A stretch of 25,106 bases of DNA from a virus. Below the pieces are notes generated by a model, which did not search any database, was not told where the DNA came from, and was given only the letters and a program-made list of their open reading frames with translations. A program made the translations under genes and the position numbers. Location: IMG/VR virus record IMGVR_UViG_3300044612_001184, positions 1 to 25,106 of that record; one strand, written 5' to 3'. This document shows, piece after piece, positions 1-8,750 of the stretch; positions within the stretch are counted from its first letter, which is position 1; each line of letters opens with the position of its first letter.

Positions 1-392
1 AAAGGAATTAGTGTGCCCTCTTCAATCATCTTCTGAGCTAAATCATATAGACCATCTTTATCTACTTTAGGTCTTCCATTTTTAGTCCCAGCCTCTTCAT
101 TTTGAGTGATAAGGTTGTCTAACTCAGAAATAGTTTCTTCAACTAAAGCTTTGTCTTCTGCTGCTTGAGCTTTTTCTTGAGCTGTAGCAGGCGGTGTGTC
201 AAGGAACGATACATCAACATTCTCTTTGGTGAACATTGTTTTTGGTTTCTCTTCTGCTGTTTTTCCATCCTCTGGGACCATGATATTAGCAGCACCTGGA
301 TTACCAAATAGTTCATCAATGTTTACATCAACTTGTTCTACCGTTGTAGTATCTTGAATTTGCTCTTCAAGATTAGTTGCATCTTTATTCAT
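1..392 (-). CDS. Acidic protein downstream of portal (C-terminus cut by window edge)
   Basis: Reading leftward from an ATG at 392-390, the frame stays open for 130 codons to the window edge, so the C-terminus is missing. The product begins MNKDATNLEEQIQDTTTVEQ and is acidic and low in complexity up to about residue 95, then turns more basic (KNGRPKVDKDGLYDLAQKM). No domain is recognised. It is the next gene after the portal, 90 bases away. In crAss-like phages the interval between portal and major capsid protein holds virion-assembly genes, so a scaffold-like or capsid-associated role is plausible, but that rests only on position and composition. Confidence 0.75.
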   Translation of the reverse strand, partial: MNKDATNLEEQIQDTTTVEQVDVNIDELFGNPGAANIMVPEDGKTAEEKPKTMFTKENVDVSFLDTPPATAQEKAQAAEDKALVEETISELDNLITQNEEAGTKNGRPKVDKDGLYDLAQKMIEEGTLIP

Positions 393-482
393 TTTGTTGG
401 TTTTAGTTTATAATTTAATATAAGCAATAAACTTGAAAAATTTAAACACCCTTAAAAAGTTTTGAGCACTATATAGCTAACA
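393..482. other. Gap between portal and the next late gene
   Basis: This 90-base AT-rich spacer has no open frame. Read leftward it contains CTTTTTAAG followed by A/T-rich sequence, loosely like the T-run motifs found before other late genes, but I could not identify a convincing promoter or terminator. Confidence 0.4.
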
Positions 483-3212
483 CTATTCTTTTTCATCAAA
501 TTTATTTTTATTCTCTCTAGCAATTTCTAATTGTTTATTAGCAATTTCTCTTTGAGCTTGTATTTTTTCTCTTTCAATTTGAGCTTTTGTAGAATCATTA
601 TTCATTCTGTTTGCTTCTTTCTCTCTTTGAAGATTCATTTGATCCTGGAATTGTTCTGAGTCTTTAATGTCTTTCATAGCATCTAAGTAGTCAGATTGCT
701 TATTCTCATTTAAATCCACCATAGATCCCATACCAGCAGCTCTAATTTCAGCAACAAGAATATCTCTTTGTCTATTTTTCTCATCTCTCAACTCTTGAGC
801 ATCAAGTTCCATTTTCTTTTGTTTCTCTTGAGACTCAATTTGTTGTTGTTGCATTTGAGCTTGTTGTTGTTGTTCTTGTTGTTTTTGAGCTTGCATTTTT
901 TCTTCTGCAGCTTTAAGAGTATTGTTAACTTCTGATACTGTATCTGCTTGCATTAGTTTTCCTAAATCATATATTGTAGCACCAGTGGTATTGTTTGTCA
1001 TAGCCATTTGTTTCAATTGCTCTAATACCGCTCTGTTGTTAGCTGTAGTACTACAGAATATATTAAGTTCTCTCATCAATAAATCTGTTCCATTTATTTC
1101 AAAGTTTACTTTTTCATCATTGGATGTCATGTAGGAAAGTCTTGCGGACGGTTTTGTTGAGTGATAGTACTGTGCAAGATCTGTTCTCATTGTATGCACG
1201 CGAGGCATTAAGTAATCACAGTGTTGAATGAAGAAAACTTCAGTTTGAGCATAAGATGCTGATGCAGCTTGCTCAACTCCAGTAGCAGTCATTTGTGATA
1301 ACTGTTGACCCATTCTTTGTGGATTAATACCAATTACATCATAAGCTTGTTGCTTAAAGTGCTCTGCAAGTTTAATCCTTGACATTAACCTGTTAGTCTG
1401 TTCTAGATCTAATTTTTGGAAATGTTGGAAGCTTAATGGGTTTTCTGTATTTGTAAGTGATGTGTCCAATGGTAACATTTGGAAATTCTTCATAGCTACA
1501 TATGCTTTAGCTAAGTTATTTTTTCCCCAATCTTCACCCATTGAATGTCTTGGTAATGCATTTTGGTCAAGTAGTATTACTGTTCCTAACTCATCTACTA
1601 AGATATCAGCTATCTGATTGTTTACAATGTTGTATCCAATTTGATAAGGTTTCATCAAATCAAGTAATGCTGTTGACTTAGTATTTCTATCAGAGAACAC
1701 AGCTCCTTCTACAGGAAGTTTACAACCATATAAGCTATTGTCACCTTTGAATTGAAATCTTAATGGACCAATATGGTTTTTATCTACACCAATATAAATT
1801 GGAGAGAAACCACCAGGATTGTTCATACCCCAGAATGAAGGAATATTAGGTCCAATTTTTACACCACCCCAAACTTCATTAATCCAAATCCAGTCAATGT
1901 GCTCACCATATACAAGATTCTCTTTTGATTTATTTTTAAATAATCTTGTATCATAAATTGGATTATCTGTAATCTTATAGTCTTCAGTTATTATTTCATT
2001 AATAACTTCACCATTATCTTTTATTTTAGTCAAGTGTCCAACTTTTCTCTGAGACTTCCAGTAACCAGTAGTTACTCTTAGTAAGTATGCTGTACCTTGA
2101 TCATAGTAATCTTCACCTTCAGAAAGGATCTGATTAATAATATCTCCACCGTCATATACTGAACCAGCCATCATACTTGTATACTGTCTGTATGCTAATG
2201 AAGGCATATTAGTATTCCACTCATGTGATTTAGTAGCATCATAGAATGTACCATCATTTTGTCCACCAATAGTATATCCTGCAGATCTGATGGGATATAT
2301 TGCTTCTAATGCTTCATGTTGTTCATCTGTAAGAAGGTATCCATACTTATCAATTACATCTGCAACTGTTAGCATATCTACTTTACCTACCCAGTTACCT
2401 TGAGAAATATATCTAGCATCTGGTGATTTGTGATAGAAAGTAACAGGTGGGTTCCATAATTCAACTTCATAATCATCTTCCATCATGCGGAAATGCCAAA
2501 ACTCTCTATCTGTAATAAGCATGTCACGGAAACCTCTTTCTTCTAATTCCTCCATACGGAATCTTTCAACATCTACTTTATGTTGGTGAGAAGCCCATTG
2601 TTCAACCAATGATCTATAATCTTTCTTAAAGAAGCCTTCTATTTCAGGTAAAGTTTTGATTGTTTCAGGAGTAAGTTGTTGTTGAGCTTCTGGAGAATTA
2701 GGATCTAAACCTTGTTCAAGTAATGCAGCTTTTATTTTATTACTTGCATCTGCCATTAAAGTATCCTCAACCATCTTTCTTTTTTGCTCCATCATCTCAT
2801 TATATGAGAATTCATCAACAGCTCTGTAGCTAAGTTTGGTTGATCTTTTAGCAAATTCAGCTACAAGAACATTAATAACATTTGGAATAATAGGATAGAA
2901 CTTTAATTCTAATGCAGACCAGTCTTCTTTTGTTAATACATCAACAATGTCTTTCATCTCATTGTTTTCTTCAACAATATAATCTGACTTATCTATAATA
3001 CCTTTAGCCAGCTTATAGTTCTTCATTAATCTTCGCGCATTTCTGCGGATTTGTTTTAAGCCATTCCACTCTAACCAGTCAAGATTCCAAGCCGCCCACT
3101 CTTCATCTTTCTCCTTTTTAGGAATAAATTGCAATGGTTGAGTAATACTACCCATCCTGTTATGTGATGCCTTTGCTCCCTTTTTTAATTGTAGTGCGTT
3201 ATATACTTGCAT
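483..3212 (-). CDS. Portal protein, crAss-like phage type
   Basis: The 909-residue product is the right size and in the right place, directly after the terminase gene, for a crAss-like portal. This protein forms the dodecameric ring at one capsid vertex through which DNA is packaged and ejected. The middle (about residues 230-320) has segments I associate with this family, such as EFWHFRMMEDDYEVELWNPP and GNWVGKVDMLTVADVIDKYG. From about residue 765 the protein becomes strongly charged, Gln-rich and coiled-coil-like, consistent with a long C-terminal helical region. It ends at a TAG codon, so TAG works as a stop. The gene lies one base downstream of the terminase stop, implying translational coupling. 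The assignment is from memory of the family and synteny. Confidence 0.85.
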   Translation of the reverse strand: MQVYNALQLKKGAKASHNRMGSITQPLQFIPKKEKDEEWAAWNLDWLEWNGLKQIRRNARRLMKNYKLAKGIIDKSDYIVEENNEMKDIVDVLTKEDWSALELKFYPIIPNVINVLVAEFAKRSTKLSYRAVDEFSYNEMMEQKRKMVEDTLMADASNKIKAALLEQGLDPNSPEAQQQLTPETIKTLPEIEGFFKKDYRSLVEQWASHQHKVDVERFRMEELEERGFRDMLITDREFWHFRMMEDDYEVELWNPPVTFYHKSPDARYISQGNWVGKVDMLTVADVIDKYGYLLTDEQHEALEAIYPIRSAGYTIGGQNDGTFYDATKSHEWNTNMPSLAYRQYTSMMAGSVYDGGDIINQILSEGEDYYDQGTAYLLRVTTGYWKSQRKVGHLTKIKDNGEVINEIITEDYKITDNPIYDTRLFKNKSKENLVYGEHIDWIWINEVWGGVKIGPNIPSFWGMNNPGGFSPIYIGVDKNHIGPLRFQFKGDNSLYGCKLPVEGAVFSDRNTKSTALLDLMKPYQIGYNIVNNQIADILVDELGTVILLDQNALPRHSMGEDWGKNNLAKAYVAMKNFQMLPLDTSLTNTENPLSFQHFQKLDLEQTNRLMSRIKLAEHFKQQAYDVIGINPQRMGQQLSQMTATGVEQAASASYAQTEVFFIQHCDYLMPRVHTMRTDLAQYYHSTKPSARLSYMTSNDEKVNFEINGTDLLMRELNIFCSTTANNRAVLEQLKQMAMTNNTTGATIYDLGKLMQADTVSEVNNTLKAAEEKMQAQKQQEQQQQAQMQQQQIESQEKQKKMELDAQELRDEKNRQRDILVAEIRAAGMGSMVDLNENKQSDYLDAMKDIKDSEQFQDQMNLQREKEANRMNNDSTKAQIEREKIQAQREIANKQLEIARENKNKFDEKE

Positions 3213-3213
3213 A

Positions 3214-5421
3214 TTATCTTAAATTTTTAAAAGGAGATCTGGTTACTTTACCTCCTAAATGATTTCCATTCCCTCCAATATGTCTGAAGGGACTACTACT
3301 TAATTTATATAAATTTTTTGAATTATCCAAGTTTTTGGCTGCTTCATCCTTGATTACGCGCTTAGTATACCCTCTATTGGAGTGTTGTATTTTCATAAAT
3401 GCTACAAGAGCACAGAATGATACAAGTCTATCCACGTTGACACCATCAGCATAAGCAAACATTTCTTTGATTAACATGATGTCTGGGATTCTCTCTATAC
3501 CATATTTTGTTCTTACAACAGTACCATCAGTTTTTAATTCCTGATCTAATTCTTCTTTGGTATACTCAATAGCATAACTTAATAAATGTGACTTAAACAA
3601 AGTACCGGTATTCTTCCAACCATACTCCTGGAACACGTTATTATTGGACCCTAAATCCTTTAAGAACATGATCTGACTCTTAGGTACAAGATACTTTTGT
3701 TTTTTTCTAGATATCATATACTGAATAAACAAAGAAATGTTGTTCTCTATTATTGTCCATGCATTGTATAGTTCAATAATGTGCTCTAACATTCTGTGTG
3801 TTTTATTAATATCATCATATCTACCACACCAAGCAGCAACTATTTTGTCTGGTTCTATGTAAGTCTCTGTTTCAATACCAGTAACTTTAGTAACTTCTAC
3901 CGGAGCTTTCATTACATAAATAGAACACAATGATTCTGATGTTGTTGTTTTACCCTCTGCTACGGGGTCAATTGATGCATAGTAAGTACCAAATGATGGA
4001 TTCTCTATTGGTCTTTCCCATACTACAAGAACTCCTGTTTTATCTTCTGTCTTTTTAGATACAGGGAATTCTGTTATAGGTCTTCTATTAGAATGTTCTA
4101 ATCTAATATTTCCTTCGGCATCTGCAGTTATATCTAAGTATTCAGGTGCATACTCTTTATCTTCTATTCTTCTCTGTTGTGCAGTAAGAAGGTGAGTCGG
4201 GAACTTAGATACAGTCCTGTGGTCAAATGCTTCTTTTATATTTCTTGGATGCTGAGAAATCCTCAACTGATATGTCTCAGGATCTAATTCTTTTTTCCAT
4301 GCTTCAAACTGATCATCTAAAGCTTGTAATGCTTCTTCTACTTTAGAGTTACCATTATGATCTATGTATGGTGGCATAGACCATTGTTCAGGTATAAATA
4401 AACCTGACACACCTGGAGTACCTTTATCATCTATCAGATCTGTCTCTACTGTGTATATATCATTAGCCACAGGGTCCATAATCATCTTTCTCAATGGTTC
4501 ACACTGAGATAAATCCCCCACAGATCCTGCTGCAATAAACATACCTGTAGTAATCAAACCAGATCTCATGGCTGGACGCATATACTCATATGTGCTATCC
4601 ATCCTAGGAGCAATCCCGGCCTCCTCATGAAAGAAGTATTTAACCGGACCCCCTACACCATTTGTTGGATCTTTCTCAAATGACATACCTTGGATAGTAC
4701 CTTTGAGACCAACTTCTGTTTTTCTATCACCTCTTCTTACCTCAATTTTCTGTTGCCACATCATAACCTTGTCCGGTGACATAGGTCTATACCATGCTGT
4801 GTGCTCATTAAGGAAAGCTGCATATTCTTGAAGAAATTTCCAAGAACCTTTCTCATTGATGTAATCTTTAAGACTGGCACCAATCTTTAGAGTAACCCCT
4901 TCTTCAAACCATTGCTGGTTAATCAGCTTTGCCATATGGTAATATGAAGATGCTATCTGTCTTTTCTTTAGAATAGCTACATGCTTATAAGTTAATTCTG
5001 CTAGTATCTCATATAATGCCATGTGATACTGTGCATCCCGGATATCAGCAAAACCAAACTTCTGAATCTCTTTGTTAAAGATAGGTAAGAAGTTTAACCA
5101 CATGTAGTAATCTCTGGTCATATACCAGACTTTACCTTTTTCTTTTATTAAGAGCCCTCTTCTACATTTAGCTTTTTGATCATCCCAATATTTAATAAAA
5201 TCTTTAGATTTAAATGGGGCTATACAATAAACTTTGTCTCTGTTGAACTTACTAGATTCCTGAGTAAACAACATTGTTGTAGTGTCATTGAATTCATACT
5301 TACCAGGTTCTCTAAAAACATTGGTAAATAAAAATTGAGCAAACTCTTCTCTTGAGTTAAAATCAGTAACAGTCCATGTACCGTTGTCCCAAGTTGGTAT
5401 GTCTTGATATATTTCTCTCAT
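3214..5421 (-). CDS. terL: Terminase large subunit (packaging ATPase/nuclease)
   Basis: The 735-residue packaging motor drives genome DNA into the capsid through the portal and cuts the concatemer. The N-terminal ATPase shows a degenerate Walker A at about residues 152-163 (KKRQIASSYYHM), the arrangement I know from crAss-like terminases. A Walker B follows at 261-267 (KYFFHEE, with the catalytic Glu), then a coupling segment near 292-300 (TGMFIAAGS). The RNase H-fold nuclease follows, with candidate metal-binding acids D485 in YYASIDPVAEG, E559 in WTIIENN, and D647/D664 near PDIMLIKEMFAYADGVNVD. It sits two bases after the 171-residue gene and one base before the portal gene, inside the packaging operon. 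Confidence 0.93.
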   Translation of the reverse strand: MREIYQDIPTWDNGTWTVTDFNSREEFAQFLFTNVFREPGKYEFNDTTTMLFTQESSKFNRDKVYCIAPFKSKDFIKYWDDQKAKCRRGLLIKEKGKVWYMTRDYYMWLNFLPIFNKEIQKFGFADIRDAQYHMALYEILAELTYKHVAILKKRQIASSYYHMAKLINQQWFEEGVTLKIGASLKDYINEKGSWKFLQEYAAFLNEHTAWYRPMSPDKVMMWQQKIEVRRGDRKTEVGLKGTIQGMSFEKDPTNGVGGPVKYFFHEEAGIAPRMDSTYEYMRPAMRSGLITTGMFIAAGSVGDLSQCEPLRKMIMDPVANDIYTVETDLIDDKGTPGVSGLFIPEQWSMPPYIDHNGNSKVEEALQALDDQFEAWKKELDPETYQLRISQHPRNIKEAFDHRTVSKFPTHLLTAQQRRIEDKEYAPEYLDITADAEGNIRLEHSNRRPITEFPVSKKTEDKTGVLVVWERPIENPSFGTYYASIDPVAEGKTTTSESLCSIYVMKAPVEVTKVTGIETETYIEPDKIVAAWCGRYDDINKTHRMLEHIIELYNAWTIIENNISLFIQYMISRKKQKYLVPKSQIMFLKDLGSNNNVFQEYGWKNTGTLFKSHLLSYAIEYTKEELDQELKTDGTVVRTKYGIERIPDIMLIKEMFAYADGVNVDRLVSFCALVAFMKIQHSNRGYTKRVIKDEAAKNLDNSKNLYKLSSSPFRHIGGNGNHLGGKVTRSPFKNLR

Positions 5422-5423
5422 AA

Positions 5424-5939
5424 TTATTGGTCATATCCTAATCCAATTCCTCCGCGCACTTTGCTGGATTGTTCATCTTGTAAGTCTTTGTACACACCTT
5501 TAAATGATGCTCTAATCTGATCAAAGTTTTTTGCTGCAGCAATAAGAGAATTTATATTACCATCTCTACCAGCAGTAATTTGTGTATTCTCCATATATCT
5601 AGCTAATCTATCTAACATAGATGCTATACCTTTGTATGCTCTAGATGTGGGAGTTTCATACATTCTTTGACAGAATATTAAAGCTATTCTTATATCTTCA
5701 TCTTCAGTAGAAAACTCTGCTTCTATTTCTTGAAGTATAATTGATTCTTTATCTATCTCTGGTGTATTAAAAAATGGATTCATATCCGGATTTGGACATG
5801 TCATGTAAAACAAATACTGGTATATCTTTAAATGATCATCTGGATAGTTATCCATAATATCTTTTAAAGCTTTCAGTGTATAACAATGTTCTGTTGGTAT
5901 CACAGTACCATTCTGAACATCAAATAACCTTGCTATCAT
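5424..5939 (-). CDS. Conserved-looking protein immediately upstream of terL (possible small terminase analogue)
   Basis: This 171-residue soluble protein is not a family I can name. It is mostly helical-looking and acidic in the middle, ending in a segment rich in Ala, Arg and Lys (about residues 105-155, LDRLARYMENTQITAGRDGN). It overlaps the nuclease gene by four bases (ATGA), so the two are probably translationally coupled, and it ends two bases before terL. Small terminase subunits are normally encoded directly before terL, and none is otherwise visible, so this is the best positional candidate. I see no clear helix-turn-helix, so that role remains a guess. Confidence 0.8.
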   Translation of the reverse strand: MIARLFDVQNGTVIPTEHCYTLKALKDIMDNYPDDHLKIYQYLFYMTCPNPDMNPFFNTPEIDKESIILQEIEAEFSTEDEDIRIALIFCQRMYETPTSRAYKGIASMLDRLARYMENTQITAGRDGNINSLIAAAKNFDQIRASFKGVYKDLQDEQSSKVRGGIGLGYDQ

Positions 5940-6775
5940 TTCTTTTTAATTTTAATTTTATTATCCTTAATGTAATGCATTATTGCATTTACCTCATCTA
6001 CTAAATATGGGACTGCTATAGGAATAACTTCTTTCACAACCGGTTCTCCTGTGTGGTCTCTCTTGACTACTGGATATCCATATTCATCTTCAGACTCTAT
6101 TTCAAATGTAACATGATGTATAAACATTCTTCCAGGTTTTAATTTTGGATTATGTTTAAGCATAATATACATGTAAATACTTAATTGTACTGCATAATGG
6201 TTAAAGTTACAATCATCTAAACTATCTATTGGAAACATCAGTTTGTCTGACATCCCTTCCCAATTTACAAAAGATTCTGTTTTAATCTCCTTATTGGTCT
6301 TATAATCTATGATATTTATTTTACCATTTACTACTTCAACTAAATCTGATTGACCACAAATACCTGCAGATTTAAGATACACCATGTGCTCAGGATACAC
6401 ACCCTCTTCAAGTTTTTGTGAAGGAGCCATTTTTATACCACTCTCAAGTAAAGGTACAGGAGCTATAATAGGAACTGTCTTACCCTCTCTTTCTATAGAA
6501 GCAAGCGCACATAAATCAGCTTCTCTTTGATTATGATAATATGTACCAAGAGTTACAGCTCTGTCAGCTTCAGCTTCCCAAATTTCTTGAATTTTCTTTG
6601 GATCAATACCAAACCATTTAGATCTTTTATTCTTGGAAACTTTTTCAGCAATCTTTTTTGCTTCAAATGGTTTCTTAAAATGGGATACTAATGTTGTTAC
6701 ACTGATCCAATCAATATTATCTTCAGCTGCTAAGCTTTTATAACTGTGATCTGTTGCATTAAAATATATACTCAT
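5936..6775 (-). CDS. PD-(D/E)XK nuclease, RecB/Cas4-like
   Basis: The 279-residue protein has the signature order of the RecB-like branch of the PD-(D/E)XK superfamily. GTYYH lies at about 77-81, a Glu-His pair at 129-130, GQSD with D144, then IIDYKT with D157 and K159, and a Q-x3-Y helix (QLSIY, Q197/Y201). These are the expected metal-binding and catalytic residues of a Mg-dependent DNA nuclease. No helicase or iron-sulfur cysteine cluster accompanies it, so it looks like a free-standing nuclease. Its place in the packaging operon suggests a role in recombination or in processing DNA before packaging; host-DNA degradation is an alternative. Its ATG shares one base with the previous stop (TAATG). 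Confidence 0.85.
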   Translation of the reverse strand: MSIYFNATDHSYKSLAAEDNIDWISVTTLVSHFKKPFEAKKIAEKVSKNKRSKWFGIDPKKIQEIWEAEADRAVTLGTYYHNQREADLCALASIEREGKTVPIIAPVPLLESGIKMAPSQKLEEGVYPEHMVYLKSAGICGQSDLVEVVNGKINIIDYKTNKEIKTESFVNWEGMSDKLMFPIDSLDDCNFNHYAVQLSIYMYIMLKHNPKLKPGRMFIHHVTFEIESEDEYGYPVVKRDHTGEPVVKEVIPIAVPYLVDEVNAIMHYIKDNKIKIKKK

Positions 6776-7026
6776 TATTTCCCTAATTGTTCTAAAGCTA
6801 ATACTGCAACCTCAAAGTTTTCTTTATCTGGTGATGTTAGCATTGCTTTAATATTATTAAATTCTTCCTTTGTTATTTTTCCTACTTCCTGTAGAAAATC
6901 TGCATAATCTAGAGAGTTTCTTACAGCAAATTCATGTGATATCATATCCATACCATTTGCTCCTGTATACATGTGTATCTGTCTTTCTGGTATACCAGTA
7001 ATGTTAGATGTATTCAAAACCTTCAT
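6775..7026 (-). CDS. Small protein with a C-terminal module shared with its upstream neighbour
   Basis: This 83-residue protein has no recognised family. Residues about 49-83 (GKITKEEFNNIKAML...) align with the last part of the adjacent 114-residue protein (GKFTREETVNILNML...), with about 15 identical positions of 35, so the two look like diverged tandem relatives. The module resembles helical segments with the pattern L-x-S-x-D-x-E that I have seen in other Bacteroidetes proteins, but I know no function for it. The gene overlaps the upstream one by 23 bases and shares TAATG with the nuclease gene downstream. Confidence 0.75.
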   Translation of the reverse strand: MKVLNTSNITGIPERQIHMYTGANGMDMISHEFAVRNSLDYADFLQEVGKITKEEFNNIKAMLTSPDKENFEVAVLALEQLGK

Positions 7027-7348
7027 TTTTTAATATAGTTGTTGCTAGTTCTTTTGATGCTTCATCATTTGACTCAAGCATGTTTAATATATTAACAGTT
7101 TCTTCTCTTGTAAACTTACCTTCTAATACTAGTATTTTAAGAAACATAATAAGATTATTTTTCTTTAAAGATCTTATAAGTGCCACTGTTATATCTTCAC
7201 TTCCTGAATCATCTCTAATTGATATGGGAATAGTACTTATTGATGAATTATCAATAGGCAGCCATCTACCACCGCTACTACTAGTAGTAATAATACTAGA
7301 TGTTATATCAGATGCAATTGATATTGGTTGGTTAAAAGGATGTGACAT
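7004..7348 (-). CDS. Unknown protein: Ser/Ile-rich N-terminus plus shared helical C-terminal module
   Basis: The 114-residue product has an unusual first half of about 60 residues dominated by Ser, Ile, Thr and Asp (for example SDITSSIITTSSSGGRWLPI), resembling a beta-rich or disordered segment. The second half is helical and related to the C-terminus of the following 83-residue protein. It overlaps that gene by 23 bases and lies one base after the zinc-ribbon-like gene, so it belongs to the same operon. A 119-codon frame on the other strand covers the same bases, but lacks operon context and is treated as a shadow. Function unknown. Confidence 0.7.
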   Translation of the reverse strand: MSHPFNQPISIASDITSSIITTSSSGGRWLPIDNSSISTIPISIRDDSGSEDITVALIRSLKKNNLIMFLKILVLEGKFTREETVNILNMLESNDEASKELATTILKNEGFEYI

Positions 7349-7349
7349 A

Positions 7350-7655
7350 TTATTTAAGATTATCTAGTTTATCTTCATCTTCTTCAGTAACTACAGCTTT
7401 CCATTTTTCTTCTGGACACGCTGATGATAATGCTCTTGTTTTAAATTTAAAAGCACAACCACAAATACTGCAACAAGGTTGAGAACCTGTAAGTGCACAA
7501 GATTCCCCTACTTCATCTTTAAATTCACATGTATTACATACTGCTAATCTTTCTGCAGCAATCTCTTCAACAAACTCATCTCTTATTATTGAATTTGTAA
7601 TACCTTCCATAATCTGTTTTCTATTCTTCCAGATTTCCTTTAGACTTGGTTTCAT
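7350..7655 (-). CDS. Cysteine-rich, zinc-ribbon-like phage protein
   Basis: The 101-residue protein carries eight cysteines in an ordered pattern: C40-x2-C43, C53, then C61-C62-x2-C65-x-C67 (CCSICGC) and C80 in SACPEEKW. This spacing suggests one or two bound zinc ions. The closing Cys-Pro...Lys-Trp signature recalls small zinc-binding phage proteins of the DUF6171-like type, which is a recollection and not a search result. Zinc ribbons of this size usually contact nucleic acid or protein partners; nothing here says which. The start codon lies 35 bases inside the IHF-like gene, so the pair is translationally linked. Confidence 0.8.
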   Translation of the reverse strand: MKPSLKEIWKNRKQIMEGITNSIIRDEFVEEIAAERLAVCNTCEFKDEVGESCALTGSQPCCSICGCAFKFKTRALSSACPEEKWKAVVTEEDEDKLDNLK

Positions 7656-8010
7656 ATTTAGATTGTTTAAAGTTGGTTTTTCTTTCTTCTTCTTTAGTAA
7701 TCATTTCATGCAAATTCTTCATTGCTTCAAGTTTTGTTTCTAAAACTTTCTTATGATGATAAGCAGCAAATGTTGATGTATCATGAGTGATTAGTTTTGT
7801 TTCAATTGTTTCAATACCTTTTTTAACAGCATATGGTTTAGCAACAAACTGTCCTAAACCATCTACGTTAATTCTAGGATGTGCAAGACTTGATAGTTTT
7901 TTTCTTAATGTTTTATAAACATGTTCCATCAAATCTTCTACTAAGTTTTTATCAACTTCTAATTCTTCAGAAATTGTCTTATACAGGTTGACCGCTTTCT
8001 TGGGATTCAT
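7621..8010 (-). CDS. IHF/HU-family DNA-bending protein
   Basis: The 129-residue protein matches the IHF/HU layout. A helical N-terminal dimerisation part (residues 1-40) leads to the beta-arm segment INVDGLGQFVAKPYAVKKG (about 47-65), which parallels the canonical G-x-F-x2-K...G arm. A basic helical tail of about 45 residues follows (KKVLETKLEAMKNLHEMITK and beyond), longer than in bacterial IHF. Such proteins bend DNA and help assemble nucleoprotein complexes. IHF-like genes near the packaging block are a known feature of crAss-like phages, so this supports the classification. The gene overlaps both neighbours by about 30 bases. Confidence 0.85.
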   Translation of the reverse strand: MNPKKAVNLYKTISEELEVDKNLVEDLMEHVYKTLRKKLSSLAHPRINVDGLGQFVAKPYAVKKGIETIETKLITHDTSTFAAYHHKKVLETKLEAMKNLHEMITKEEERKTNFKQSKYETKSKGNLEE

Positions 8011-8368
8011 AGCCTAATAATTTATAGTCAAGTAATATTGTTCCTGCTGTCTGAATCTTCAATGCTGGGTTAAGCATTACTTGTTTTTTATTATTTGGAT
8101 CCTTTACAACCAATCCATTTTTTTCAGCTTTATTTATACAGTTTCTTACAGTTTGTGGAGACTTGAATATCCAGTCTTCATCTGCAGATGCATCATAACA
8201 AAAATGAGTTAGCTCTATTGGCTGATTAAAACTTAATAGTGTCAAACAGTTTAAATCAGACTCACTCATTACTATACGGTTAATATAGCAATGAGTTAAG
8301 ATCTGAAATTTAACCACATCCCATTTAGGCATTTTAACCTTTTTCTGAACTTGGTTAACTGTTGCCAT
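7979..8368 (-). CDS. Winged-helix DNA-binding protein (RepL-like fold)
   Basis: This 129-residue protein reads as a winged helix. Helical residues 15-55 are followed by a recognition-helix candidate (SPQTVRNCINKAEKNGLV, about 79-96) and a two-strand wing (VVKDPNNKKQVMLNPAL). This order matches MarR- and RepL-type transcription or replication regulators. It begins two bases after the acidic 93-residue gene and overlaps the IHF-like gene by 32 bases, placing two DNA-binding proteins side by side in the packaging operon. It could regulate late transcription or take part in initiating packaging; the sequence does not decide. Confidence 0.7.
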   Translation of the reverse strand: MATVNQVQKKVKMPKWDVVKFQILTHCYINRIVMSESDLNCLTLLSFNQPIELTHFCYDASADEDWIFKSPQTVRNCINKAEKNGLVVKDPNNKKQVMLNPALKIQTAGTILLDYKLLGYESQESGQPV

Positions 8369-8370
8369 TG

Positions 8371-8652
8371 TTATGATTTTTTAAGTTTTCTCTCTGCTGT
8401 AGGAGCTGGTGTTTCTTCTTCCTCTTCACGGTCACTTGTATCCTGCTCTTGTTGTGCCGCCATGATGTTAGCCCACTGGATTTGAATAGTAGCTCTCTTG
8501 AATCTTGCTTCTTCAATCTCAGTTAATAACTTCTCATACTTTGCTTGTGCTTCTAAGTAAGGATGTGACTCTTCATAGAAAGCTTTCATTTCTTCCTTTC
8601 TCTGAATTAATTCTTCTTGAGTCAATTCTCTTTCTTCTGTTACATTTTCCAT
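8371..8652 (-). CDS. Charged coiled-coil protein, first gene of the packaging operon
   Basis: The 93-residue product is highly charged and mostly helical, with a likely coiled coil over residues 5-65 and an acidic linker (DREEEEETPAPT) before a basic end (ERKLKKS). No family is recognised. It opens the leftward unit running to the portal: a hairpin terminator (8718-8748) and a host-type -7 box (8676-8683) lie just upstream. The sharp acidic-to-basic switch is typical of small adaptor or nucleic-acid-associated phage proteins, but that is only an impression. Confidence 0.75.
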   Translation of the reverse strand: MENVTEERELTQEELIQRKEEMKAFYEESHPYLEAQAKYEKLLTEIEEARFKRATIQIQWANIMAAQQEQDTSDREEEEETPAPTAERKLKKS

Positions 8653-8675
8653 TTTTTAAATATTTAAGATTTAAA

Positions 8676-8683
8676 CAAAAGTA
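8676..8683 (-). promoter_or_regulatory. Bacteroidetes-type -7 box (TACTTTTG) before the packaging operon
   Basis: Read leftward, TACTTTTG fits the Bacteroidetes -7 consensus TAnnTTTG. It lies 24 bases before the ATG at 8652 and just after a terminator, the expected position for the promoter of the packaging operon. The -33 box is poor (TTTA-like rather than TTTG). Confidence 0.5.
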
Positions 8684-8717
8684 CAAATAAAGTTTAAATT
8701 TTAAATATTTAAAAACT

Positions 8718-8748
8718 AAAAAATCCAGATGCATGAGCACCTGGATTT
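8718..8748 (-). terminator. Intrinsic terminator closing the lysis cassette
   Basis: Leftward, an eight-base stem AAATCCAG/CTGGATTT continues through a G-T wobble and TGC/GCA to a four-base loop, followed by a T-run. It lies after the small 52-residue ORF and separates the lysis genes from the packaging operon. Confidence 0.8.
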
Positions 8749-8750
8749 GC

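Noticed and set aside
7008-7367. 119-codon rightward frame
   Set aside because: It lies antisense to the 114-residue gene, which fits the leftward operon by overlap and by its module shared with the next gene.
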